Origin: Achatina immaculata
Taxonomy: Eukaryota; Mollusca; Gastropoda; Stylommatophora; Achatinidae
Direction of reading: 5' to 3'
Length of the DNA stretch: 64,000 bases
NCBI GenBank assembly: GCA_009760885.1
Contig: CM019719.1
Location: forward strand, 40,055,584 to 40,119,583
Of the stretch, positions 21,312 through 30,974 are shown one piece after another (positions within the stretch are counted from its first letter, which is position 1; each line of letters opens with the position of its first letter). The translations under genes and the position numbers were made by a program. The notes under the pieces were generated by a model that was not told where the DNA came from, ran no database searches, and was given only the letters and a program-made list of their open reading frames with translations.

Positions 21312-21780
21312 GCTGTTTTCTCTTTATGCTTGAGATAACGCAGATACTGTTTGTAGATTATACCAAAGTGCCGTGTCTTAAATGTTATTGCGTGTTCGCT
21401 GAATAAAACATGTGCCGAAATCGACTGATGCGTAAAGACATCACTGTACGCGCTGGTTCATAAGAAACATGGGCCAGAAACAACCCCCATTATTGTCCAC
21501 AGTTATACTGAATTTCTAGTTCTGTCTCAGTACAGGAGCCACCATCATGGCGGATGTTGTCGTTACCATGGCAGCAGAGACCCGTTCAACATGACAAAAG
21601 TTAAGGACAGTAATTTCTAATATGAAAGATATATTAATATATATTTTAAAATCTGTATTGTAACGTTCTTATGTTAACAAAAAGTTAAATTGCATAAAAA
21701 ATCCAGAAAGACCACGTGACGCGAGGAACGAATATGGCGGCGTAAACTGTTTGTGGTTGGTAAGGAAAAATTCAAAATTG
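21312..21780. promoter_or_regulatory. probable divergent promoter of C2orf81 homolog and ENKD1
   Basis: Between the minus-strand start codon at 21311 and the plus-strand gene ENKD1 the DNA becomes richer in CpG. It holds two ATGGCGG motifs (CATCATGGCGG near 21545 and AATATGGCGGC at about 21731-21741), the YY1-type motif common at TATA-less animal promoters. No TATA box was seen. That ENKD1 starts here is an inference from position: its 5' exon was not identified. Confidence 0.45.
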
Positions 21781-22661
21781 TTTGACTTCACTCTTCTAAA
21801 TATGGAAACTGTCATTGAGTTTATGTATTTTTTTCTTTAATTTCATGTTTACTGTGTATAGTAAAGGCGGGTTTATTTTTATACTTCGTGCAAAATTTAA
21901 ACTGCCCATGTCGCATTGGTTTAGAAACATTCGCTCTTGTTCGATCATGTTGCAGTGGGCTTTCATTCTATTAGAGCCATTTCAACCGGCGTCATCTTTT
22001 GTGTGTATCCGTATTGTGTCCATATACATATGGCATTGTGTATCCAGATAATGGTTGCCCTTTTTTTTTAAAATAAGAGTTTCTGACATGATTGCAACAC
22101 GGGTGCTGAGCTAATTGAACTGTTTGATCAACACCAGGACGTTTTCTTGAAGAATACTGCGATGTTAGCCTATTGTGTATTTAGTGTTCCTCTTGAAGCT
22201 GTATTCTTGCTCACGGTAGCCGACTAATGAACTGCTTGGCGTGAACTATGGACAAGGCAACGTCAGAACTTCACTATTTCCCTTTTTAAAAAATTTTCAT
22301 AATTTCTGTCTTTCAAATTTTCCTAATGCTGTCATTCAGATTCGAAAAACATTTCTTGCTCAGTGGGATAGTAGGTCCACTTTCAGAATACAACACGAAT
22401 TTGTGCTTCATGGATATCTATTGCCCACCATTTGTAACCCGCTGGCTGTTTTTATTTCTTATATATTTTAGGCTTCATTGAAGAGAATTATAGACATGTT
22501 GTGTCCTGGAGTATTGGTGTCACATAAGTTTTCCCCATCTCAACACATAATCCCTGCATCTCCATCAATCCCACAGCATTCACATGAATATGAACAACTA
22601 TCAACTGGTGTAGACATGCCCCTCTTGTATTTGAACTATTTTACACTTGTATAGGCAGATC

Positions 22662-22847
22662 CACCACAGGGGAACAGAAGTAAGGGTAGACCAAAAGAGA
22701 CATGGAGAAGAACAACAGAAAGGATGTTGAGCAATAGAGGGCTCACCTGGGCAAGAGCAGAAAAAAAGGCGAAAGACAGGCATTTGTGGAAAACCCTTGC
22801 GGAAGCCCCATGTGCCCTGGGCACTTAAGGTTCAGAGAGAGAGAGAG
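22662..22847 (+). mobile_element. LINE-C 3'-end insertion
   Basis: A 186-bp insertion consisting only of the LINE-C end (CACCACAGGGGAACAGAAG through GGCACTTAAGGTTCAG and GA repeats). It is flanked by a perfect 11-bp target duplication ATAGGCAGATC at 22651-22661 and 22848-22858. It is close in sequence to the copies near 30.2 and 60.6 kb, so it is young. Confidence 0.88.
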
Positions 22848-22869
22848 ATAGGCAGATCAAAGTTGACTA

Positions 22870-23142
22870 CTAAGGAACAGTGCAGGGGTGAAGACCCATA
22901 AACCAGAGCTGGCCAAAGTTCTTTAATAGTTCTCCTAGAACAAGCTGTTGCACTCCTTCAACCTGGATAATGGAGCAGTTCTTTATTTTCATCATATCAG
23001 CTGGGGAAGCCTGTTTATCGGATCCATTCAGGGAATTCTGACGGCCACTGGAATCCATATCGTGTCTATGTGCCCCTGATTTCAAGATCTTTACTGTAAT
23101 GTCTGTGAGGAACTCATTGTCCACAATTACCGGGAGGTCCAA
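22870..23142 (-). other. open frame of unknown origin (about 90 codons)
   Basis: The frame reads VDNEFLTDITVKILKSG, later GSDKQASPADMMKIKNC and GELLKNFGQLWFMG, ending in TAG. Composition looks protein-like rather than repeat-like, but I recognise no family. It could be an exon fragment of a gene or a mobile-element remnant. It lies inside the presumed first intron of ENKD1 on the opposite strand. Confidence 0.25.
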
Positions 23143-23163
23143 CTTTTAACACCATCAGGATTA

Positions 23164-23350
23164 TACTATTAGTTCTCTAAGTTAAGAGTGGTATTTGGAA
23201 TATACTATTAATTCTCCAAGTTAAGAATGGTATTTGGAATATACTATTAGTTCTCCAAGTTAAGAATGGTATTTGGAACATACTATTAATTCTCCAAGTT
23301 AAGAATGGTATTTGGATTATACTATTAATTCTCCAAGTTAAGAATGCCAT
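23164..23350. repeat. 39-bp tandem repeat
   Basis: About 4.7 units, each TACTATTAATTCTCCAAGTT followed by AAGAATGGTATTTGGAATA. Units are nearly identical. The 39-bp period leaves an open frame on the minus strand, which is an artefact of the period being a multiple of three. Confidence 0.9.
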
Positions 23351-24283
23351 TTTTTTTTGGTTCAGATTCCAGTATGTAAGCTTCATCTGTATATCACTGA
23401 TTCCAGCATGTTTTCGCTAATCTACAAACTTTTCTTTAAAGTATATTTAACATATGTTCTAGAAATAAGCTGGCAGTTCTGAGCTTTGAAAAAGGAATGT
23501 GAGAGATAAGAGAGATGATGACTGCAGAAAAACTGGTTCTAGTAATGAAGCAGATGGAGGTGTATGGTTCAGTTTAAAAAAAAAAAAAAAAGATAGAAAA
23601 AAGTTTCATGTTATGGATACTTGGCATATCTCTGGTGGTAAAGCAGTTTAATAGCAGAGAAAGTGTTAGAAACACTAGAAACCACTTTAAAATATGCCGG
23701 CCAGTGTGTTAAGAAGATTAGAATTTACATAAGCATTATTTCTATCTTTTTTTTTAATATATATAAAACTGAACACCTCCATTTACTTCATAATCTTTGG
23801 AAGAGAAAACAGAGTCTTATATTATTATCCCAGCTACAATGAAAATAGTGAATTAGTATGAATTTTTAAAATGATTATTAACATTTGGCCTCATTTCTGG
23901 TGGTGGTGGTTCATATTTATAGCGTGTGTTTCATTTTTCAGTCTGAAAGTGAATCTAGTAGTTGAAACTGAAAGTGACAAGCAAGAAAATGAAGAGTAAT
24001 TTTGGTAAGTGTCTTGATTTCAATAGGAACATGGGAACAGTTCTTTTTTTCTTTTTTTAAAGAAGTGGACAAATTCTTTTTTTTTTTTTTTGCGTAACAC
24101 ACTTATTTTGGAACAGTAGGGAAGAGTAGGTGAAGAAGAGGTAAAGAAATATAGGAAACAGTGATAAGTCATGTTGGCTCAGACAGACGATGACTGGCCA
24201 TGAGAAAACAAATTGTTTTACCACAGGCATTTCAAAGAGAGGACTCTGTTACCAGACTTATAGTCAAGTGGTTTGATTACCCT

Positions 24284-24513
24284 AAGGTGGTGTTTCCCAG
24301 CCTTTTTTTTTTTTGGATCATGCCCCACCTTAACACCTGAAAGACTTAGATGCCCCCACTCCAACACACACACACAGCATAATAGTCAATCAAGTTCTGA
24401 AAAAGCATAATATAAATACTCATATATTCTAACTGAACTCCTCCTCCCTCCCCCAGAATTTTCAAATTGTCTCTCTGTGGGGCATATGCCCCATGTTGGG
24501 AAATACTGCCCTG
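24284..24513. mobile_element. MITE with hAT-like ends
   Basis: The left end AGGTGGTGTTTCCCAGCC and the right end TTGGGAAATACTGCCCT are imperfect inverted repeats about 200 bp apart. The interior also has inverted GGATCATGCCCCA / GGGGCATATGCCCCA-like blocks. The surrounding DNA, 23751-25302, is otherwise featureless intron. Confidence 0.5.
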
Positions 24514-25317
24514 AGATCAGCGAAGGAATAATGAGACAAAGAGTTAGCTAACAATGTCAAGGTTAGATCTAACAGCTGTTTAGACTTGAGCTTTTAGATT
24601 CATACTGTCTTTGTTCTTGCCTTGTGGGCTGTTTGGCTTGAGATCAGAGTTCTTCATTTTTTTTAAAACAAATTGCAGATGAAAAAGGTATTACACCAAA
24701 CTGCCTCCTTAGCAACAACAGATTTAGCAGTATACTAGCTGTGATGGTAGCAGTATGCTAGCTGTGATGGTAACGTGTAAATTTGTTCTAAAATACTAAT
24801 ATCTGTATTAGAAAGAACAGAAGAAGTTTATGAGCATTAAAAAAAAAGGTTTTAGCTTAATGTCTGAAAATGTAGTAGATGAAAGGTCAGGTGAAGACTT
24901 TAAATAAGTGATTTCAAAGCTGTTTGGGATTTGCCTCTCAGGACACATACTTAGTACCCAAACCACCCTATCATATTCCCCTCCCCCCAAACCCTCACCC
25001 AAAACAAACAAATTTTTTTCACTCAGTTGGTTTTGATGTCACTTTCTGCTTCTTTTTCCCTCAATCTCCATTCTCCTCCTCCCCATAGATCTTCCCAGCA
25101 TCTCCTAAGGAGGGGTAATTTGGGAAACTTTGCTTTAGATGAGCAGTGTAAATAAAGGATATTTCTGTTAGTGCGATCCGCTCTTGTTCTGCTGATGTAT
25201 GATCTCAGAGGGTCTTAGAACAGTGCCTTATTTTCCAGGCTAACTGTCTCCATCCAGCTGGAATTAACAATGTCTTCAGCTTCCTTTAACTTCTTTAGTT
25301 TTCCACTTTTTCTCTGC

Positions 25318-26794
25318 TTCTTCTTCTTCGTTCACTTCTACCACCAAAAACCGCACTGTGAACCTACTGAATTCACGCATGTGGTCCTCGTTAGGTCCCG
25401 TGGTCCCCTGTGTGGTCCAGAATAGACCACACAAGTTCCACGAAAGGACCACAAGGGGTTCAGAGTATCACAGTGGTTTAGCCTGTATTCTTGGTGGGTC
25501 TCGGAAGCGGGATTGCGTGACACTGTGGTTTTCATTGCACCAGTTTGGTCTAGGGTTGGACTTTCTCACCGGAAGACCTCGACGTGTTTGGGATATCAGT
25601 GCATCCCCGCTGGGTGAGAGGCGGTAGCCCACCCAGGCCAGAGTTGGACTTTCCCACCGGAAAACCTCGGCGTGTTTTGAGATACCTGTGTATCACCGCC
25701 GGGTGAGAGGTGGTTGCCCATCCAGTCCAGAGTTGGACTTTCTCACCGGAAAACCTCAGCGTGATTAGGATACGCAAACATCCCCGCCGGGTGAGAGGTG
25801 GTTGCCTATCTAGACTTCCCTGGTCCAGTGTCTCTGACTTCAGCATTTTGCAGTCGTGGCCGCTACCCTTCCTAGTTGTGACCAGGATGGAGCTTTTGTC
25901 CAGGAGGACGAATCCTCGCCACTAGTGACTTCTACCCCTGGGTTGAGCCGGTTTAGGCATTTCCCAGTATGGGCGTGTTTGGGACGGGACCGACCTCTAG
26001 GGCAGAGGTACTGTGACATTCATAGCCTTCAAGATTCACCCCTGGTATGAGCCGGTTTAGGCAAAATTCACCAGTATGGGTGTTTATCAGGCGTTACCGA
26101 CCTCTAGAGCGGAGGTGGCATGACATGTCTAGCCATCAAGTTCCACCCCTGGTGTGTGCCGGTATAGGCATATTTCACCAGTGTAGGTGTATTTCGGACG
26201 TAGGTGGCCTCTAGAGCAGAGGTGCCGTGGTGTAGCTCTCGTAGCGATACTACTGGACATACCGGTTAAACTTCACTTTCCACCACCTTTTCCCATCAAC
26301 GCCGCACAGCAACCTTTATTTCTTTTCCGCATTTACTTCCTTAACCGGGAGGAGCTTCACTCCACGCGCGGCATTTGAAGAGTCAAGCCAGCAGTGTCTT
26401 AACCTCTGGGACAAGCCGGTTCATGCATTTCACCCGATATGACTGCACTCAGGACGTGGCCGACCTCCAGACCAGAGGTGCCATGATTTGACTGTTTGCT
26501 TTGCTTTATCCTTTCTACCACCTTTTCCGCAGTGATGCTGCGCGGCAACCTCATTTGCAAATTTCTTCATTGGCCGGGAGGAGCACTGCTCCACGCACGG
26601 CAGCTGAAGATCTCGCCAACAGCGGCAGATGAGCTACCAAATGTGCCACTCATCTACCCTAAGTAACTGGTTTCAGGCGCCAGATATTTGCCCTCGCCCC
26701 TTCTCCTGTCAGTTTAAACAGTTCTGCCACGGGAAGGCCAGGAGCTGGACTTGACTGCCAGAGGCTGTTTGTGGCGCATTTGCAGTCCTTAGAA
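25318..26794 (-). mobile_element. CTR retroposon copy B, with a 170-bp foreign 5' end
   Basis: Minus-strand CTR copy flanked by a perfect 15-bp target duplication CCACTTTTTCTCTGC at 25303-25317 and 26795-26809. It has three CTCACC...GGTGAG modules (25567-25800), the linker, three modules of about 110 bp with the ACCTCT/AGAGGT hairpin (near 25985, 26097, 26208) and a fourth near 26462. The shared CTR core ends at about 26624 (CGCTGTTGGCGAGA on the minus strand). A further 170 bp, to 26794, is not found in copies A or C. The extra piece is inside the target duplication. Confidence 0.85.
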
Positions 26795-26872
26795 CCACTT
26801 TTTCTCTGCAATTTATACTTTACTTTCTTGTTTCTTTCTCCTAGCTTCCTTCCCCCTCCCCACCACCACCTT

Positions 26873-27190
26873 CTTCTCTGGCAGCCTATAGGTGTTTATT
26901 GCCCCTCCTGGTATAGACCTTCATTCACCAGTTTCATATTATCTCCCTGCTTCCCACCTCGCCCCTCCCCGCCAATGATTTGTGTTTCTAGCAGCCTGCA
27001 GGTGTTTATGGCCCCATCTGTTCTTCATTCACCATCTCTCTGCTTTTCCCCCCTGGGACACCTGCTTCTCTAGTGGCCTACAGGTGTCTATTGCCTTTCC
27101 CTGCCTCTTATTTCCGATTGGCTTCATCTGCTATCTTCTGTGGCCCCCTGTGGTCTCTATGCCTCGTCAATGGGACACATATTCTTGTTT
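26873..27190 (+). repeat. degenerate pyrimidine-rich repeat, about 100-bp period
   Basis: Blocks such as GGCAGCCTATAGGTGTTTAT, AGCAGCCTGCAGGTGTTTAT and GTGGCCTACAGGTGTCTAT recur at about 100-bp spacing. No coding signal beyond chance frames. Confidence 0.5.
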
Positions 27191-27275
27191 TCTACTTAGG
27201 AGTGTGCTACTAAGATAAGTTTTTCATTTTCTGTTAGTTATATGTCGTGTTTTGTTTGCGTATTTAATCCTCGGA

Positions 27276-27424
27276 AAAGGCTCATGCTGAAATATTGGAT
27301 GTTGGATGTTTTTCATTTATACATTCTCATCTTAGTCTCATACTTTCTGTTTGTTTTTTCTGACTTACTCACTCCCTCTGCCACCTTGTAAAACTGCACC
27401 ATACACCTCTATCTACCTTTATTA
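27276..27424 (+). repeat. short dispersed repeat shared with 6073-6222
   Basis: See 6073-6222. Its start, AAGGCTCATGCTGAAATATT, resembles the motif at the tail of the neighbouring Penelope-like element. Confidence 0.5.
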
Positions 27425-28022
27425 TTATGAAAAAACAGAGAAGGTTCTGATACATAATACTTAATGGAAGACATTCATTTTAGTAACAAGCTTGTTATTA
27501 TGTACGTTTTATGGCCGCGTCAGTAATACTTCATGAATAAAAGGAATGCAAACAATAAATTATGAAAAAAGTAGGAACAGCTTTATTATTTAACGATAAC
27601 AAACCTGTGATGTTTCAGCGCGAGCCTTTGTCAAACAAAAACAAACAGGGCAAAGAATCAGAGAGAGAGGAGATAAAGTGTAGAATCACATCAACTTATG
27701 TAAACAAAATTTTTAAAAATGAAAAAATTAATGAAAAATGTAATTGAATGAAAACTTACCTCAGTCCTTGTAAAGGCACAAAAGTATCATTTGTGTGGGT
27801 TCAGGAACATAAACAATATGTGTCCATTACCAGGGTTATAATGCGTTTGTGCTGAAAGGTGCAAAATAGTGCATGAGTGTGGAAAATGTTAAGAGACAAG
27901 GAATGCGCATAAAAGGAGCATAGAATTATACAAAGAACAGGGATGACTGGAAAGTCAATGTGATGATGTGTGAGGGTACTAAACTATTTGCAACAAGTGA
28001 GAATGAGTATGATTGTGGAAGA

Positions 28023-28562
28023 TTATGTGTAGCTAAATAACAAGTTCAAACCATGTGGTTCCAGCATCCCATAGTCTTGAATGTAGTGGTTCTCAAGTGC
28101 TAAGTGGCTTGTGTCATCTGTGTGGCACCGTTTTATGGCAGTTACCAGAAAATCGGACTTGCCTCTATCGTTGGGGCCATTGAAATGATTAGGGATGGGT
28201 TTCGAAGCATGCTGGGTGATATTGTACGGATATTTATGTATGCGGTCCCCTAGTCTGAGGCCAGTTTCACCAATATAAGTTATCCTGCATCTTTTGCATA
28301 TGATGGCATATATTACATTGTGGGATTCGCATATGAATCCCTCATAGAGAGTCAGGATAGTTTTAGGAGAAGTGATTGTTTTCGTTTCCAAAACTACAGG
28401 GCAGGTAACACAGTGAGGGCGATTACATTTTCTGGTTCCAACATATGGAAGGTTTCGCTTTAAGTGGCTGTGGACAAGGATGTCCTTGAGATTTGGCTCA
28501 TGCTTGTATGCTAATAGGGGTGGATCAGAGAAGATATCATGGGTGTGAGGGTCAAGTTTGGA
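28023..28562 (-). pseudogene. Penelope-like GIY-YIG endonuclease domain
   Basis: The C-terminal nuclease of the Penelope-like element. A Cys/His-rich lead (RKCNRPHCVTCPVV) precedes NVIYAIICKRCRITYIGETG and LRLGDRIHKYPYN, which carry the YIGETG and Arg residues of GIY-YIG nucleases as used by Penelope elements. The last part, LALENHYIQDYGML, holds the conserved Glu region. The stop is at 28023-28025. Confidence 0.82.
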
Positions 28563-29010
28563 TTAGTGGCAGATGACGATAAAGAATTTTCTTAACCATC
28601 TGACCTTGCGGGTGGAAAGGCAGTATAACTTAACTCTGTCAGATGGGGTAACAGGCTTTTTTCTAAATGCTTCATTGTGGTTTATTAGTTGGATACGGTT
28701 AAAGGCATGAAGGACATTTTCTGGGTAGTTGCGATGACAGAAAAATTCTAATAAATTGTTGGATTGATCAATAAAGTCCAAGTTATCTTGACATATGCAG
28801 TGTAGACGGAGTAGTTGAGAGTACAGGATGGAGTTCTTACACGCTTTAGGACGGGAGGAGGTGTAGAGTAAATAGGTGTGGCTGGCAGTGGGCTTGGTAA
28901 AAAATGGAGGTAATAAGCCTGCTTGTGCCAATAGATGTTTTAATGTCTAAAAAGTTCACAGACTTGTCAGAAATTTCAGAAGTGAATTTTATGTTACTAT
29001 TAAGTGAGTT

Positions 29011-30364
29011 TTAATTCTACGTAAACATTTAGTCTGGAAAGAATTCAACTTGTTTTCTATGGTTTTGGTGATTTTCCAGCATTCACTTCCATAGAGTAGT
29101 ACACTTAGAACATTACTCTTAAATATCCTGATTTTCATATTTATGCTTAGTTTATTTGATTTCCATATATTCTGTAGCATTGCAAAAGCCTGGTTTGCTC
29201 TAGTAAGTCTGCTGTTGATGTCCTCTGTGCTGTCTCCATTTTCTACTACTCTGCTGCCAAGGTATACAAATTCGTTGACCTCCTCCACTAACTTGTTATC
29301 TACTCTGAGTACATTTCTGTTGTTCACATTTTGCTTCATTAACTTTGTCTTTCCTACGTTGATCTTTAGTCCTATGTTGTTTGCATTCTGGGTTAACTTG
29401 TTTATTTTATCTTGCATATCTTTGTGACTGCTTGATAATAGACAAATGTCGTCCGCAAAGTCAAGGTCCTCCAGCACTGTGTTAAGGGTCCATTGTAATC
29501 CTCTGCATTTGTCTGATGTTGCCTCCTTCATTAACCAGTCTACTGCCAAGTAAATAATGTTGGTGATAGTACACATCCCTGTTTCACTCCTGTTTGTACC
29601 CTAAAGCTGCTGGAGGTATGTTCTCCACAGATAACTTTGCACTGAAAACCCTCGTATAGGGCTTTGATTACATTAACTATTTTATGGGGGAGGCCATGCC
29701 ATCTTAGGATTTTCCACAGTGCATCTCTGTTGACACTGTCAAAGGCTTTCTCAAAATCTATGAATAATGCATATGTTGTGCTATGCCACTCATTTGCCTG
29801 TTCTAATATTTGTCTAAGTACAAATATATGGTCTATGCATGATCTTCCTTTCCTAAATCCTGCCTGCTCTTTCCGAAGTTTTTCCTCAAGTGTTGGTACA
29901 ATTCTGTTGATGATTATTCTGCAAAATACTTTACTAGTGAGTGGCAGTAGGGTAATGCCTCTCCAGTTCCCGCAATCTCTGAGGTCACCCTTCTTTGGTA
30001 GTTTTACTATAAGACCAGTAAAAAAAATATTTTGGCCAAACACCATAAGAAATAACATCTTATTGGCAGAAATGCAGATGAAACCACTGACAACAATTAT
30101 TGAGGAAAGACGCTGGCGATGGTTGGGACATGTGCTCCGAATGACTGACAACTCACTACCAAAAATAGCACTAAGATGGACACCACAGGGGAGCAGAAGT
30201 AAGGGTAGACCAAAAGAGACATGGAGAAGAACAACAGAAAGGATGTTGAGCAATAGAGGGCTCACCTGGGCAAGAGCAGAAAAAAAGGCGAAAGACAGGC
30301 ATTTGTGGAAAACCCTTGCAGAAGCCCCATGTGCCCTGGGCACTTAAGGTTCAGAGAGAGAGAG
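29011..30364. mobile_element. LINE-C insertion with inverted 5' half (twin priming)
   Basis: The insertion has two parts. 29011 to about 30018 is LINE-C reverse transcriptase sequence on the minus strand, from GLIVKLPKKGD to QTKCLRRI. About 30020-30364 is the 3' end of LINE-C on the plus strand, from KIFWPNTIRN to the GA-repeat tail. In the uninterrupted copy (30975-32809) CLRRI and KIFW are adjacent, so almost nothing was lost at the inversion. A perfect 12-bp target duplication ATTAAGTGAGTT flanks the whole (28999-29010 and 30365-30376). The structure matches the twin-priming model of LINE integration. Host sequence is the Penelope-like RT. Confidence 0.93.
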
Positions 30365-30974
30365 ATTAAGTGAGTTAGCGAATTCACTAAACTTTTTTAG
30401 CTCATCCTGTGGCATACTGGTGACTCCAATGCTGTTATCGATATATCTTTTATAGAATTCTGGAAGTCTACCAGGATAGGTTTCCCATAACTTAACTTCT
30501 AGAAAGCCCATAAATAAACAAACATAACTAGGGCCCATTTTTTTTCCCGTGGCAACACCACAGATTTGCTCAAAGTATTTGCCATTGAATTCAAAAGAAT
30601 TTAAGTTGGTATTAGTTGTGTGAGTCTTGTTATGGCGTCAGTTTTAATGGTAAGGTGAGGGTCTTTGTCAAGAAAATAACGGAGTGCTAAGAGTCCATCT
30701 TCATGGGGATAGATAGAGGTGTAAAGGGAACAGACATCAAGGAGAAAGATGTGATAGGAGTGGTGAGGAGAGAGTGCGATCACTTCAAGAGTGGTTAAGG
30801 CGTGGTCTATAGGAACCAATATAGGCTATACTATTATAGCAGCCTGTTTACTCAGAGCAACACATACAGATGAGTTTTTAACTATGGTTTTTGCAAATCT
30901 AATGACCATGCCATGAAATAATGAAAAACAAAACCAGATAGTTAAAATATTTTAGTCATATCAAGAAGCATAAT

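Larger units (their letters stand above)
27560..30830 (-). mobile_element. Penelope-like element (RT plus GIY-YIG), interrupted
   Basis: Minus-strand Penelope-like retroelement, 5'-truncated near 30830, with a LINE-C insertion at 29011-30364. Upstream of the insertion it reads FLLDVCSLYTSIYPHEDGLL and MGPSYVCLFMGFLE, ELYKRYIDNSIG-like YIDN, and KKFSEFANSLN. Downstream it reads YLLYTSSRPKACKNSILYSQ, LLRLHCICQDNLDF and the GIY-YIG domain. The RT frame continues across the insertion once the target duplication is counted once. A stop (TAA) near 28562 and an apparent deletion separate RT from GIY-YIG. Boundaries are approximate. Confidence 0.82.

Noticed and set aside
22480..22660. Possible ENKD1 N-terminal exon starting MLCPGVLVSHKFSP
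   Set aside because: There is an acceptor-like TTTTAG, but the reading does not resemble ENKD1 N-termini and it ends in a LINE-C insertion without a clear donor.
23177..23386. Open frame with repeated TWRINSIFQIPFL units
   Set aside because: Product of a 39-bp tandem repeat whose period is divisible by three.
23944..24006. Possible small exon between TTTTTCAG and GTAAGT
   Set aside because: All three frames contain stops; at best an untranslated exon, not supported otherwise.
25550..25846. Open frames with repeated SGLGGLPPLT-like units in CTR copies
   Set aside because: They follow the module repeats, are frame-broken in other copies and show no codon constraint; CTR is best seen as non-coding.
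29540..30343. Long open frame of 267 codons on the minus strand
   Set aside because: It runs across the twin-priming breakpoint: its N-terminal third is the antisense of the LINE-C tail, and the rest is the inverted RT segment. Not a gene.
29664..30347. Plus-strand open frame of 227 codons
   Set aside because: Mostly antisense of the LINE-C RT; only its C-terminal part is sense LINE-C.
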